This document shows, piece by piece, positions 32,925-41,205 of a stretch of DNA of 43,097 nt. The stretch's first letter is position 1. Each line of letters starts with the position of its first letter. The stretch covers positions 1 to 43,097 of the forward strand of contig CALUIN010000012.1 of NCBI GenBank assembly GCA_944320745.1, written 5' to 3'. Below the pieces are notes generated by a model that ran no database searches, was not told the DNA's origin, and was given only the letters and a program-made list of their open reading frames with translations. Both the position numbers and the translations under genes were made by a program. The DNA comes from an uncultured Alloprevotella sp. (lineage in GTDB: Bacteria > Bacteroidota > Bacteroidia > Bacteroidales > Bacteroidaceae).

Positions 32925-34127
32925 CTATATATTTCTTAGAATCAGCTCGTTGGCGCGGTCCACGACAGAGTGGTCGAGCGAAGCCAGATAAATCTGCGTG
33001 GTGCTCTCCGAATCGTGCCCCATCCCCTCGCTGATGACAGAGATCGGGATGCGCTTGCTCCGCGCGATGCTGGCCCAGGAGTGCCTTGCCACGTACATGG
33101 TGAGCCCCACGGGAAGCCCCATCATGGCCGAAATCGTCTTCAGCTTGCAGTTGACCAGATGGAGCGCATTCCTGTACTGCGCACGCTCGTCGCCGCTCCG
33201 CCGGATGATGGGCAGCAGGTAGCCCGTAGCCGGGGCATCGTATTTATCCACAATCTCCTGCATGCACCGCTCCCACTTGACGAAGAGCCGCTGCCCCGTC
33301 TTCCGCCGGCAATAAACGAGCACGCCGGCAAGCAGGTTGTTGCGGCGCAAATATGCCATGTCGACAAACGACATGCCCCGCGTGTAGAAACTGAAGAGGA
33401 ACATGTCGCGCGAGAAGTCGAGCAACGGCGCGTCCGAGAGGTCGAGCGCCTTCATCCGGCGGATGACCTGTATCGGCACGGCGCGCTTCAACGTCCGCGC
33501 CACGCCGGTGTAGACACCGCGGAACGGACTGCGCTGCTCCGTCAGTCCGCGCTCCACGGCCCGGTTGTACGTGGCGCGCAGGATACGCATGTAGAACGAC
33601 ACGGTGTTCAGCACCAGCCCGGACCGCTTCAGCCAAGCCTCGTAGCGCAGCATGAGGTCCCGGTCCAGGTCGTCCAGACGCACATCGCGGTCGCCGGTGA
33701 AGCGCAGAAAGCTCTTGAGCGTCGTGGCGTATGTCTCCGACGTGCGCACCTGGCCGCTGTCGCGCAACTGCCGCGCGATGCCCAGCATGAAGTCCTTGAA
33801 GGACTGCTGGCGGAGCTTTTCCCTGAAGCTCGCCGCGAGGTCATCCGCCGTAAAGCTGATGCCCAGCTCCTCCCACTCACTGGCCAGGCGCAACAGCCGC
33901 CAGCGGTCCTGCTGCACATGCTCGCGGACGGCACGCACCAGATCCACGCGCTCGGGCGGCGAGGCGACCGCCGTCACACGGCCACACGAGGCGTCCCACT
34001 CCGCCGGGTAGACATGGTAACCCGTACACACTTGCCGCACCGTGCGGCGATGAATCACTTGGAAATACAGACTGCCCGGCTTTCCCTCCACGGAGGAAGC
34101 CTTAAACTTAAGATTTACTGTTGCCAT
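32925..34127 (-). CDS. Tyrosine-type site-specific recombinase (invertase of the adjacent promoter)
   Basis: The protein has 400 aa. An arm-type N-terminal domain (about 1-100) precedes a SAM-like core-binding domain (about 108-205; SFKDFMLGIARQL, YEAWLKRSGLVLNTVSFYMRIL). The catalytic domain shows Arg250 (FYTRGMSFVDM), Lys276 (RKTGQ), Arg348 in YVARHSW where Tyr replaces the usual first His of the box, His371 (EGMGHDS) and nucleophile Tyr380 (TQIYLAS). This set is that of Bacteroidetes integrases and Tsr-type invertases. Its closeness to matching inverted repeats makes promoter inversion its likely job. It is encoded in the same direction as the polysaccharide operon but upstream of the invertible segment, so its expression need not depend on the switch. 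Confidence 0.92.
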   Translation of the reverse strand: MATVNLKFKASSVEGKPGSLYFQVIHRRTVRQVCTGYHVYPAEWDASCGRVTAVASPPERVDLVRAVREHVQQDRWRLLRLASEWEELGISFTADDLAASFREKLRQQSFKDFMLGIARQLRDSGQVRTSETYATTLKSFLRFTGDRDVRLDDLDRDLMLRYEAWLKRSGLVLNTVSFYMRILRATYNRAVERGLTEQRSPFRGVYTGVARTLKRAVPIQVIRRMKALDLSDAPLLDFSRDMFLFSFYTRGMSFVDMAYLRRNNLLAGVLVYCRRKTGQRLFVKWERCMQEIVDKYDAPATGYLLPIIRRSGDERAQYRNALHLVNCKLKTISAMMGLPVGLTMYVARHSWASIARSKRIPISVISEGMGHDSESTTQIYLASLDHSVVDRANELILRNI

Positions 34128-34405
34128 AACGTTTCTTCGTTTTTTAGTCTCTGCTCATGCTGCCACTCTCCGTCCGGCGCCCCCACGGCGGGCGGAGAGG
34201 GGCAGAGAGGCGCCGGGCGGAATGTACGCATTACTGAAAAACGACGCAAGCCCGCCGCCCCGCGCGACAGAAGAAAAGCGGCAGGCCGGCTGCAGGCCGG
34301 CCGCGGCGGAGCTGTCTGAAACCATAGAGGCCACCCGGCCGGCGGGCTACGAACTATATAAATAAGGAGTACGCGCCTGCAGATTTTCCCTATCTTTGCC
34401 CACCG

Positions 34406-34435
34406 CGAAGATAGAATGCGGCTCGGGAGTGCAAA
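34406..34435 (-). promoter_or_regulatory. Minus-strand promoter-like sequence toward the recombinase
   Basis: On the minus strand TTTG (34435-34432) is followed after 18 nt by TATCTTCG (34413-34406), one mismatch from TAnnTTTG. The spacer contains ACTCCCGAGCC. The recombinase ATG is about 270 nt downstream. It is the mirror image of the plus-strand promoter at 34455-34484. Confidence 0.5.
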
Positions 34436-34470
34436 AGAGGAACGCAGTTTCTCCTTTGTACTCCCGAGCC
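34420..34470. repeat. 11-bp inverted repeat between divergent promoters
   Basis: GGCTCGGGAGT (34420-34430) is exactly inverted as ACTCCCGAGCC (34460-34470), with a 29-nt centre. Each arm lies in the spacer between a TTTG and a TATCTT(T/C)G box, on opposite strands. It may be an operator for a shared regulator or a hairpin in the transcripts. Confidence 0.75.
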
Positions 34471-34484
34471 TTTCGCTATCTTTG
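34455..34484 (+). promoter_or_regulatory. Promoter of the PatB-like gene
   Basis: TTTG (34455-34458) and TATCTTTG (34477-34484) with an 18-nt spacer fit the Bacteroidetes -33/-7 pattern. The start codon is 70 nt downstream. A second TATCTTTG at 34391-34398 has no good -33 partner. Confidence 0.75.
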
Positions 34485-34553
34485 CAGGGGCGGACAGGCG
34501 CGCACATTGCTGCGGCCGGCCCGCACGAACAACACTAAAAAAATTCCTACACC

Positions 34554-35726
34554 ATGACTTACAATTTCGATGAACCCGTCCTGCGCCGCGGCACGCACTC
34601 CTGCAAGTGGGACGAGGCGGCCCCGGGCGAACTGCCCATGTGGGTGGCCGACATGGATTTCCGCACGGCGCCCGCCGTCGTCGAGGCCTTGCGCCGCCGC
34701 GTGGACCACGGCGTCTTCGGCTACGCCTGGGCCGGACCGGAATACTACGAAGCCCTGACACGATGGTTCGACACACGCCACGGCTGGCACATTGAGCCGC
34801 AGAGCGTAGTCTACACCACGGGCGTCGTGCCCGCCCTCTCCGCCATCATCAAGGCGCTGACCGGGCCGGGCGACCGCGTGCTGGTGCAGTCGCCGGTCTA
34901 TCACTGCTTCTTCTCGTCCATCCGCAACAACGGCTGCGAGGCGGTGCAGAACCGGCTGGTGCGCGAGGGCGACACGTACCGCATGGACTTCGAGGCCCTG
35001 GAGCGCCAGGCGGCGGACCCGCGCGTGAAGGTGATGATCCTCTGCAACCCGCACAACCCCGTAGGCCGCGTATGGAAGGAGGAGGAACTGCGCCGCGTGG
35101 GCGACATCTGCCTGCGCCACGACGTGTTCGTCATAGCCGACGAGATACACTGCGAACTCGTCCTGCCGGGTAACCGCTACACGCCCTACGCCACGCTGGG
35201 CGGGGCCTACTGGCAGCACGCCGCCGCCTGCATCTCGCCGACGAAGGCCTTCAACCTGGCCGGGCTGCAGGTGGCCAACATCGTCGTGCCCGACGAGGAG
35301 ACGCGCCGCCGCGTGGACCGCGCCATCAACATCAACGAGACGTGCGACATAGGCCCGCTGGGCGTCACGGCGCTCATAGCGGCATACAACGAGGGCGGCG
35401 ACTGGCTGGACCAGCTCAACGCCTACCTGGCCGGCAACTACGCCGCCATGCGCCGCTTCGCTGAGGAGCGGCTGCCGGGCCTGCCCCTGACGCGCCTGGA
35501 GGGCACTTACCTCGTATGGCAGGACTGCACCGCCCTGGGGCTGCACTCGGCCGAACTGGAGGAATGCCTGCGCCGCGAGGCAAGCCTGTGGCTCAACGCG
35601 GGAAGCATGTACGGCGAGGGCGGTGAAGGCTTCATGCGCTGGAACATAGCCTGCCCGCGCAGCGTGCTCCTGGACGGCCTGGAACGCTTCGCCCGCTTTG
35701 CCGACGGCCGGCGGCAGGCGCGCTGA
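34554..35726 (+). CDS. PatB/MalY-type pyridoxal-phosphate C-S lyase or aminotransferase
   Basis: The protein has 390 aa. Fold type I PLP features are LPMWVADMDFRTAP (27-40, the hallmark of the PatB/MalY group), YTTGVVPALSAIIKAL, ILCNPHNPVGRVW (162-174), VIADEIHCEL and the PLP-binding Lys231 in SPTKAFNLAGLQ. Members usually cleave cystathionine or cysteine conjugates to release a thiol, ammonia and pyruvate. It stands alone with its own promoter and a strong terminator after it, and is unrelated to the polysaccharide locus. Confidence 0.93.
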   Translation: MTYNFDEPVLRRGTHSCKWDEAAPGELPMWVADMDFRTAPAVVEALRRRVDHGVFGYAWAGPEYYEALTRWFDTRHGWHIEPQSVVYTTGVVPALSAIIKALTGPGDRVLVQSPVYHCFFSSIRNNGCEAVQNRLVREGDTYRMDFEALERQAADPRVKVMILCNPHNPVGRVWKEEELRRVGDICLRHDVFVIADEIHCELVLPGNRYTPYATLGGAYWQHAAACISPTKAFNLAGLQVANIVVPDEETRRRVDRAININETCDIGPLGVTALIAAYNEGGDWLDQLNAYLAGNYAAMRRFAEERLPGLPLTRLEGTYLVWQDCTALGLHSAELEECLRREASLWLNAGSMYGEGGEGFMRWNIACPRSVLLDGLERFARFADGRRQAR

Positions 35727-35743
35727 TGCCGCCCCGTCACCAT

Positions 35744-35798
35744 GCAAACGGCCGGACAGTCCGGGGGAAAGCAGCCCCGGAACTGTCCGGCCGTTTGC
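35744..35798. terminator. Bidirectional terminator between convergent genes
   Basis: GCAAACGGCCGGACAGT (35744-35760) pairs perfectly with ACTGTCCGGCCGTTTGC (35782-35798), and the inner CCGGGG/CCCCGG extends the stem to about 23 bp with an 8-nt loop. It lies between the PatB-like stop (35726) and the SPFH stop (35821), which converge on it. Confidence 0.85.
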
Positions 35799-35820
35799 GT
35801 AAGCATTCGCGCACCGCCAC

Positions 35821-36771
35821 TCAGGCCGTCCGCGCCCCTGCGCTGACCACGGGCTGCGCGGCCTCGTCGGCACAAAGCACCACGAGAAGGTTGCCCACCA
35901 TGGCCGCCTTCTGCTCCTCGCCCAGCTCCACGACGTGTTCCTTCTCCAGTTTCTCCAACGCCATGCGCACCATCGATACGGCGCCCTCCACAATCTTCTC
36001 CCGCGCGCCGATGATGGCCGTGGCCTGCTGGCGGCGCAGCATGACGGCCGCTATCTCCGGCGCGTAGGCCAGGTAGTTGATGCGCGCCTCGACCACCTCG
36101 AGCCCGGCCATGAGCAGACGCTCGTTGAGCCGCTGCTCCAGCTGTTCGTTGATTTCCTCGCCGCCCGAGCGCAGCGTCAGGCCGTCGGCCGCGCCCTCGT
36201 TGTCGTCGTAGGCATACAGTCCGGCCACCTGGCGCAGGGCGGCGTCGCTCTGAATCTTCACAAAGTTCTCGAAGGCGTTCATGCGGCCGGCCACGGTGTT
36301 GCCCGCCGCGGCGCCCTTCCCGTCGGCCGGCGCGGCCGCCATGGTCTGCGCGTCGATCTCGAACATGGCCTTATACGTGTCCCGCAACTTCCAGACGAGC
36401 ACAAGTCCGATGAGAATGGGATTACCCGCCTTGTCGTTCACCTTGATAGGCTCCACGTCGAGGTTGCGCGCCCGCAGCGAAAGTTTTTTCTTGTCATAGA
36501 ACGGATTGACCCAGAAGAAGCCCGTCGTGCGGAACGTGCCGCGGTAGTTGCCGAAGAACACCATGGCCCGGGCCTCGTTGGGCTCAAGCTGTATATAGCC
36601 GGCCCAGACAAAGAGCCACACCAGCCCCAGCACGGCCGCGGCCGCGTAGCCGGCATCGGTAGCCAGGAAAGCACACCCGGCCGCAGCAGCCGAGAGCAGG
36701 ACCAGATGAAGGAACAGCATGACAAAGCCGTTCATGCGGAAACCGCTGAAGGGAAATTCTTTTGTCTCCAT
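35821..36771 (-). CDS. SPFH/Band 7 (stomatin-like) membrane protein
   Basis: The protein has 316 aa. Two hydrophobic segments at about 15-36 and 42-58 anchor it. The SPFH domain begins IQLEPNEARAMVFFGNYRGTFRTTGFFWVNPF and continues with LSLRARNLDVEPIKVNDKAGNPI and AMFEIDAQTM. An Ala/Gly-rich insert (about 145-160) precedes FVKIQSDAALRQVAGLYAYD, and GLEVVEARINYLAYAPEIA is the usual helix entry. These proteins oligomerise in membrane microdomains and often control proteases or other membrane proteins. It is monocistronic here; a TATCTTTG box lies upstream on the minus strand. Confidence 0.92.
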   Translation of the reverse strand: METKEFPFSGFRMNGFVMLFLHLVLLSAAAAGCAFLATDAGYAAAAVLGLVWLFVWAGYIQLEPNEARAMVFFGNYRGTFRTTGFFWVNPFYDKKKLSLRARNLDVEPIKVNDKAGNPILIGLVLVWKLRDTYKAMFEIDAQTMAAAPADGKGAAAGNTVAGRMNAFENFVKIQSDAALRQVAGLYAYDDNEGAADGLTLRSGGEEINEQLEQRLNERLLMAGLEVVEARINYLAYAPEIAAVMLRRQQATAIIGAREKIVEGAVSMVRMALEKLEKEHVVELGEEQKAAMVGNLLVVLCADEAAQPVVSAGARTA

Positions 36772-36810
36772 AATGATAGCGCTTAATTAGTAAGAGAAAT
36801 TGTTGCCCGG

Positions 36811-36818
36811 CAAAGATA
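36811..36818 (-). promoter_or_regulatory. -7 box of the SPFH gene
   Basis: CAAAGATA on the plus strand reads TATCTTTG on the minus strand, matching the Bacteroidetes -7 consensus, 40 nt before the SPFH start codon. A clear -33 TTTG is not visible. Confidence 0.6.
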
Positions 36819-37029
36819 CGCATAACTCTTTATTAACTGTACCTGCCCCGCGACAAACAGATTTTTATCGGTTTATATCCTATGGCTGCCGGGCGGGGAA
36901 ATGACATTGGCCGGACGCCCGACGGACTGCGGACCGGCATTGCTGCCCAACGTCCCGCGTGTAAACATTCCCATATTCCGGTGAAGCCAGACAAGCCCCG
37001 GCCGGCCACTCCGCCGGCTGAAAAGACAA

Positions 37030-37068
37030 AGGCCGGAGTGCCCGCCCGACAAGGGAGCACTCCGGCCT
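37030..37068 (-). terminator. Terminator after tRNA-Leu
   Basis: AGGCCGGAGTGC (37030-37041) pairs with GCACTCCGGCCT (37057-37068). On the minus strand the stem is followed by TTTGTCTTTTC. It lies 5 nt after the 3' end of the tRNA. Confidence 0.85.
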
Positions 37069-37073
37069 CTTCG

Positions 37074-37155
37074 TGCGCCTGATAGGACTCGAACCTACAC
37101 GGCCGAAACCACCAGATCCTAAGTCTGGCGCGTCTACCAATTTCGCCACAAGCGC
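37074..37155 (-). tRNA. tRNA-Leu(UAG)
   Basis: The 82-nt minus-strand sequence has the acceptor pair GCGCTTG/CAGGCGC, a T arm containing GGTTCGAGTCC, a D arm with AAATTGGTAGACGC, and anticodon stem CCAGA/TCTGG around loop CTTAGGA, giving anticodon UAG. A variable arm of class II length (TGGTTTCGGCCGT region) fits leucine. CCA is not encoded. A terminator follows. Confidence 0.95.
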
Positions 37156-37325
37156 AGATGCGTTTGCAAAGATAAGGATTTTCCGCCACGTGGCCAGCAC
37201 GGCATCCGCAAATTTTCACACGGCGGAAAGCCGGCCGCAATGACAACGCGCCTTAGCCCCGTGCGGACGCGGCCTGAGGCCGGAAAAATGCGCCGGCCGA
37301 AAGGGCGCGGACACACAGATTTTCG

Positions 37326-37333
37326 TATCTTTG
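37326..37333 (+). promoter_or_regulatory. -7 box of the GH43 gene
   Basis: TATCTTTG matches TAnnTTTG 47 nt before the ATG at 37381. No clear -33 TTTG is seen at the right spacing. Confidence 0.6.
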
Positions 37334-37380
37334 CAATTAGGGCGCCGACGGCGGCCCCGCACACTTCAAAACCTGTACCC

Positions 37381-38964
37381 ATGACCACACGCTTTCTCAC
37401 GCTACTGCTCTGCCTGCTGCCGGCGCTCGGCCTGTGCGCACAGAGTCCCGCCCGGTCCGCCGACAACGGCGACGGCACGTTCACAAACCCGCTGCTTTGG
37501 GCCGACTGGCCCGACCCCGACGTCGTGCGCGTGGGCAGCGACTTCTACATGGTCTCCACCAGCATGCACTACGTCCCGGGCTGCCCGATTCTTCGGTCGA
37601 AGGACTTGGTAAACTGGGAGATGGCGGGCTACGCCGTCGACCGCTACGACGACGACCCGCGCTACGACATGCAGGGCGGCACGCTCTACCTGAACGGGGC
37701 CTGGGCCTCGTCCATCCGCCACCGCGACGGGAAATTCTACGTGGCCTTCTGCACGCCCTACGGATGGGGGACGGACCGCGGACATTTCTCCCTCTGCACG
37801 GCGGACGATCCCGCCGGACCCTGGGAGCGCACCGTCTTTCCGGAATACATGTACGATCCGGGCCTCTTCTTCGACGACGACGGCCGCGCCTACGTGGTCC
37901 ACGGTCAGGGCACGCTCTACGTCAGCGAGCTGGCGGCAGACCTGAAATCGGTCAAGGGGGAGCCCGTCGTCATCTGGGACACGCGATTCGGCGCGGACCG
38001 CAAGCCGGGCGGCGGCTTCGGCCTGGAGGGTGCCCACGTGTACAAGCGGAACGGCATGTACTACGTCCTCTGTCCGGCGGGCGGAACGGAAGGCTGGCAA
38101 GTGTGCCTGCGCTCGCGCAGCATCTACGGGCCCTACGAGTACAAGGTCGTGCTCGACGACGACAGCTCCTACCCGCCCAACGGGCTGCACCAAGGCGGCA
38201 TGGTGGAGCTGGAAAACGGCGACTGGTGGGCCGTCATCATGCAGGACCGCGGCGCCATAGGCCGCGTGCCCTGCCTGCTGCCCGTCACGTGGAAGGACGG
38301 ATGGCCCGTGATGGGCGCCGACGGCCGCGACGCCGTCACCTACGAGAAGCCGGCCACGGGCCGCCGGAGCAAGCCCTCGGCGCCGGCCGCGAGCGACGAG
38401 TTCGACGGACGGCGGCTGGGCCTGCAGTGGCAGTGGAACCATAACCCCGATCCTGCACGGTGGTCGCTCACGGCCCGCCGGGGCTACCTGCGCCTGGAGG
38501 CCGCGCCGGCCGCCGACCTGAAGACGGCGCGCAACTCGCTCACGCAGCGCGTGCAGGGACCGCTGTCGGAAGCGACGGCCGAACTGGATGCCAGCGGGCT
38601 CAAGGACGGCAACGTGGCGGGACTGGCCGTGTTCGAGGACCCGTATGCCTACATCGCTGTCCGGCAGGCGGGCGGGAAACGGAGCCTCGTCATGTGCGAC
38701 AACGGCCGCGTGGCGGAAGTAGCCGTGGACAGTCTGCCGACCGGCCGCGTATGGCTCCGCGCCCGAATCACGGACCGCGGCTTCACGGCCCGCTTCTACT
38801 ACAGCCTGGACGGGCGGACGTTCCGCCCTGCCGGCACGGAAATGAAGATGGGCCTGGGCCTGCCCTGGACGGCCAACCGCTTCGCCCTGTTCAACTTCAC
38901 CACGTCCGCCGCCGGGGCCGGCGGGCGGGCGGACTTCAACTGGTTCCGCTTCCGCCCGCGCTGA
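37381..38964 (+). CDS. Secreted family GH43 glycoside hydrolase (xylosidase/arabinofuranosidase type)
   Basis: The protein has 527 aa with a signal peptide (MTTRFLTLLLCLLPALGLCA). The five-bladed propeller starts at NPLLWADWPDPDVVRVGSDF, with Asp45 as the likely catalytic base, continues through YMYDPGLFFDDDGRAYVVHG, and has the likely acid Glu in GLEGAHVYKRNGMYYVL. NGLHQGGMVELENGDWW is a further conserved block. Residues of about 338-527 form a beta-sandwich like the C-terminal domain of GH43 beta-xylosidases (DEFDGRRLGLQWQWNHNP). It removes xylose or arabinose residues from plant-derived glycans in the periplasm or outside. It has its own promoter and no SusC/D partners nearby. The frame is open upstream to 37240, but only 37381 gives the signal peptide. 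Confidence 0.93.
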   Translation: MTTRFLTLLLCLLPALGLCAQSPARSADNGDGTFTNPLLWADWPDPDVVRVGSDFYMVSTSMHYVPGCPILRSKDLVNWEMAGYAVDRYDDDPRYDMQGGTLYLNGAWASSIRHRDGKFYVAFCTPYGWGTDRGHFSLCTADDPAGPWERTVFPEYMYDPGLFFDDDGRAYVVHGQGTLYVSELAADLKSVKGEPVVIWDTRFGADRKPGGGFGLEGAHVYKRNGMYYVLCPAGGTEGWQVCLRSRSIYGPYEYKVVLDDDSSYPPNGLHQGGMVELENGDWWAVIMQDRGAIGRVPCLLPVTWKDGWPVMGADGRDAVTYEKPATGRRSKPSAPAASDEFDGRRLGLQWQWNHNPDPARWSLTARRGYLRLEAAPAADLKTARNSLTQRVQGPLSEATAELDASGLKDGNVAGLAVFEDPYAYIAVRQAGGKRSLVMCDNGRVAEVAVDSLPTGRVWLRARITDRGFTARFYYSLDGRTFRPAGTEMKMGLGLPWTANRFALFNFTTSAAGAGGRADFNWFRFRPR

Positions 38965-39053
38965 CCCGCCCGCCCGGGCGTGCCGCCGCGCCGCGCCGCG
39001 CCCCGGAGCCGCTGGGACACGGCGGTGCGCCCGGCTTTCCGGAATTTTTTACG

Positions 39054-39061
39054 TATATTTG
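39054..39061 (+). promoter_or_regulatory. -7 box of the wzi-like gene
   Basis: TATATTTG matches TAnnTTTG 37 nt before the ATG at 39098; a -33 element is not evident. Confidence 0.6.
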
Positions 39062-39097
39062 CAGCGCTATATCTCAACCATCCATACCCTCTTGACC

Positions 39098-40594
39098 ATG
39101 CGCACCCCCCTACTCCGCTTCGCCGTCCTGCTGCTGGCCGCCCTGCTGCCCCGCGCGGCAGCCGCGCAAAGCGCCCTGCGGCGCGCGGGACACGGCATCG
39201 GCTGGCGCGCCGAAGCGCAGCTGACGGCCGCCGACGGGCACTCGCCCCTCTGGCTCAACGCCAACCGCTACGGACTTTCCAGCGTGAAGGACGACAACGG
39301 ATACCTGCGGGCGGGCATCTTCCGCCCCGCCGGGCAGGACAGTGCCTACGACTGGCGCATCGGGTACGGCGCGGACCTGGCGGCGGCCTACGACTTCACC
39401 TCCAGCTTCGTCGTGCAGCAGCTCTACGCCGACGTGGACTGGCGCTGGCTGCGCCTCTCCGTGGGCAGCAAGGAGCGGCCCATGGCCATGAAGAACCAGG
39501 AGCTGAGCAGCGGCGGGCAGACCTTCGGCATCAACGCGCGCCCCATCCCCGAGGTGCGCGTGGAGATTCCCTACTACGTCAGCCTCACGCGCCGCGGCAA
39601 CTGGCTGGCCGTCAAGGGGCATATAGGCTACGGACTGCCCACGGACGACGGCTGGAAGGCCGACTACGTGGGCCCCGGCGGCGCGCACAACGTGCACACC
39701 ATCTACCACAGCAAGGCCGGCTACCTGCGCCTGGGCGACCCGGCGCGCTTCCCGCTGGTATTCGAGGGCGGGCTCGAGATGGCCTGCATGTTCGGCGGCA
39801 GCATACGCAACTTCCCCCAAGCCGGCACCGAGACCGTGATGACCCACAAGCTGAAGGATTTCTGGAACGCCTTCATCGGTGGAGGCAGCGACCCCACCGA
39901 CGGCGAATACACCAACGCCGAAGGAAACTCCTTGGGCAGCTGGCTCTTCAGCCTGGCGTGGCACGGGCGGGACTGGAGCGTGCGCGCCTACTACGACCAC
40001 TTCTTCGAGGACCACAGCATGATGTTCTTCGAATACGGATGGAAGGACGGCCTGCTCGGCCTGGAGCTGACACTCCCGGACAACCCGGCCGTGTCCGCCT
40101 TCGTCTACGAATACCTCCACACGAAGGACCAGTCCGGCCCCGTCTACCACGACCACACCGAGGCCCTGCCGGACCAGATCAGCGCCTCCGACAATTACTA
40201 CAACCACGGGCTCTACACGGGCTGGGAGCACTGGGGACAGGCCCTGGGCAACCCGCTCTTCACCTCGCCCCTCTACAACGGCACGCACTCCCTCGCCTTC
40301 ACGGGCAACCGCTTCAAGGCGCACCATTTCGGCCTGAGCGGCGACCCCCTGCCGGGCCTCCACTACCGCCTGCTCTACACGTACATGGCCAACTGGGGGA
40401 CCTACGCGCAACCCTTCAGCGACGTGCGCTACGACAACAGCTTCCTCCTCGAGGCTTCCTACGACTTCCGCCACCTGCCGGCCCTGAAAGGCTGGCGCGT
40501 CGGGGCGGCCTTCGCCCTGGACCGCGGCAGCCACATCGGCGACAACACGGGCTTCCAGCTCACCCTGAGCCGCTCGGGCCTGCTGCTGCGCTAA
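39098..40594 (+). CDS. Wzi-family capsule assembly outer membrane protein
   Basis: The protein has 498 aa from the ATG at 39098, which opens the signal peptide MRTPLLRFAVLLLAALLPRAAA. It is followed by a beta-barrel rich in Tyr/Trp/Gly strands: GWRAEAQLTAADGHSPLWLNANRYGLSS, DWRWLRLSVGSKERPMAMKN, and SLAWHGRDWSVRAYYDHFFEDHSMMFFEYGWKDGLLG with the WKDGL.G stretch typical of Caps_assemb_Wzi. DNYYNHGLYTGWEHWGQALGNPL is also diagnostic. Wzi proteins help attach capsule to the cell surface in enterics; the Bacteroidetes homologues are less studied. It is encoded outside the main polysaccharide operon with its own promoter, and a small lipoprotein gene follows after 43 nt. Confidence 0.9.
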   Translation: MRTPLLRFAVLLLAALLPRAAAAQSALRRAGHGIGWRAEAQLTAADGHSPLWLNANRYGLSSVKDDNGYLRAGIFRPAGQDSAYDWRIGYGADLAAAYDFTSSFVVQQLYADVDWRWLRLSVGSKERPMAMKNQELSSGGQTFGINARPIPEVRVEIPYYVSLTRRGNWLAVKGHIGYGLPTDDGWKADYVGPGGAHNVHTIYHSKAGYLRLGDPARFPLVFEGGLEMACMFGGSIRNFPQAGTETVMTHKLKDFWNAFIGGGSDPTDGEYTNAEGNSLGSWLFSLAWHGRDWSVRAYYDHFFEDHSMMFFEYGWKDGLLGLELTLPDNPAVSAFVYEYLHTKDQSGPVYHDHTEALPDQISASDNYYNHGLYTGWEHWGQALGNPLFTSPLYNGTHSLAFTGNRFKAHHFGLSGDPLPGLHYRLLYTYMANWGTYAQPFSDVRYDNSFLLEASYDFRHLPALKGWRVGAAFALDRGSHIGDNTGFQLTLSRSGLLLR

Positions 40595-40637
40595 GCCGGA
40601 CCGCCGCACGCCACGCCCTCAAACTTCTCCGCAACGC

Positions 40638-41102
40638 ATGAACCGACTCCGCTACCTCCTGACCGCCGCGCTCCTGGCGCTCGCCGCCTGCGACAAAATG
40701 CCCGAAAACGGCCCGCTCGACGGGCAATGGCAACTCATGGAAATCGCCACGCGCCAGTCGTCCGCCGACGACGCCTACTCCCTGCGCGAACCGCAGAAGG
40801 ACAAGCGCATCTACTGGTGCTTCCAGCTGCGCCTGCTCTGCCTGCGCAGCGCCACGGGCAACCTGAACGGCCTCTCCTACGAGACGATGGGCCGCTTCCG
40901 CTTCACGGGCGACAGCCTGGCCGTCACGGAGCTCTACGTACACTTCCGCTCGCGCGACAGCCTCGTGACGGACCCGCGCACGACGATGTTCGAGCCGTTC
41001 GGCATCGCGGGTTGCGCGGACACCTTCCGCGTGGAGCGCCTCGACGGCAGGCAGATGGTGCTCCGCTCGACGAGCCGCCGCCTCACGTTCCGCAAGTTCT
41101 GA
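40638..41102 (+). CDS. Small lipocalin-like lipoprotein
   Basis: The protein has 154 aa. The signal ends in LLALAAC, with lipidated Cys18. The rest has a compact beta-rich pattern opening with LDGQWQLMEI, characteristic of lipocalin-like Bacteroidetes lipoproteins, then strands at YWCFQLRLLCLR, GRFRFTGDSLAVTEL, FRVERLDGRQMVLRS and LTFRKF. Ligand and role are unknown. It probably shares a transcript with the wzi-like gene (43-nt gap) and ends at a strong terminator. Confidence 0.8.
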   Translation: MNRLRYLLTAALLALAACDKMPENGPLDGQWQLMEIATRQSSADDAYSLREPQKDKRIYWCFQLRLLCLRSATGNLNGLSYETMGRFRFTGDSLAVTELYVHFRSRDSLVTDPRTTMFEPFGIAGCADTFRVERLDGRQMVLRSTSRRLTFRKF

Positions 41103-41135
41103 CCGCCGGCCCGCCGCCGGCAGCGACAGCCCCTG

Positions 41136-41184
41136 ACGCATTCCGCCCCGGTTTCCCAATGCAGGAAACCGGGGCGGAATGCGT
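41136..41184. terminator. Bidirectional terminator
   Basis: A 21-bp perfect stem: the arm at 41136-41156 (ACGCATTCCGCC to GGTTTCC) pairs with 41164-41184 around a 7-nt loop. It lies between the lipoprotein stop at 41102 and the stop of the minus-strand gene at 41206. Confidence 0.85.
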
Positions 41185-41205
41185 TTGGACGTGCAGAAAA
41201 GCCGG

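Larger units (their letters stand above)
34128..34553. other. Intergenic region between recombinase and PatB-like gene
   Basis: This 426-bp gap separates divergent genes. Its right part holds a mirrored pair of promoter-like sequences (listed separately) and an extra TATCTTTG at 34391-34398 on the plus strand. The left part (34128-34380) is GC-rich with repeated GCAGGCCGGC (twice near 34281-34300) and would be the recombinase leader. No convincing gene is seen. Confidence 0.6.
36772..37073. other. Intergenic region between SPFH gene and tRNA-Leu
   Basis: The left part holds the SPFH promoter (-7 box on the minus strand at 36811-36818) and the right part the tRNA terminator (37030-37068). The rest (about 36840-37020) is GC-rich with no recognised feature or convincing open frame. 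Confidence 0.5.

Noticed and set aside
37074-37155. tRNA-Leu as attachment site of an integrated element
   Set aside because: No duplicated 3' tRNA fragment and no integrase directly beside it; the only recombinase is 3 kb away and is explained by the promoter switch.
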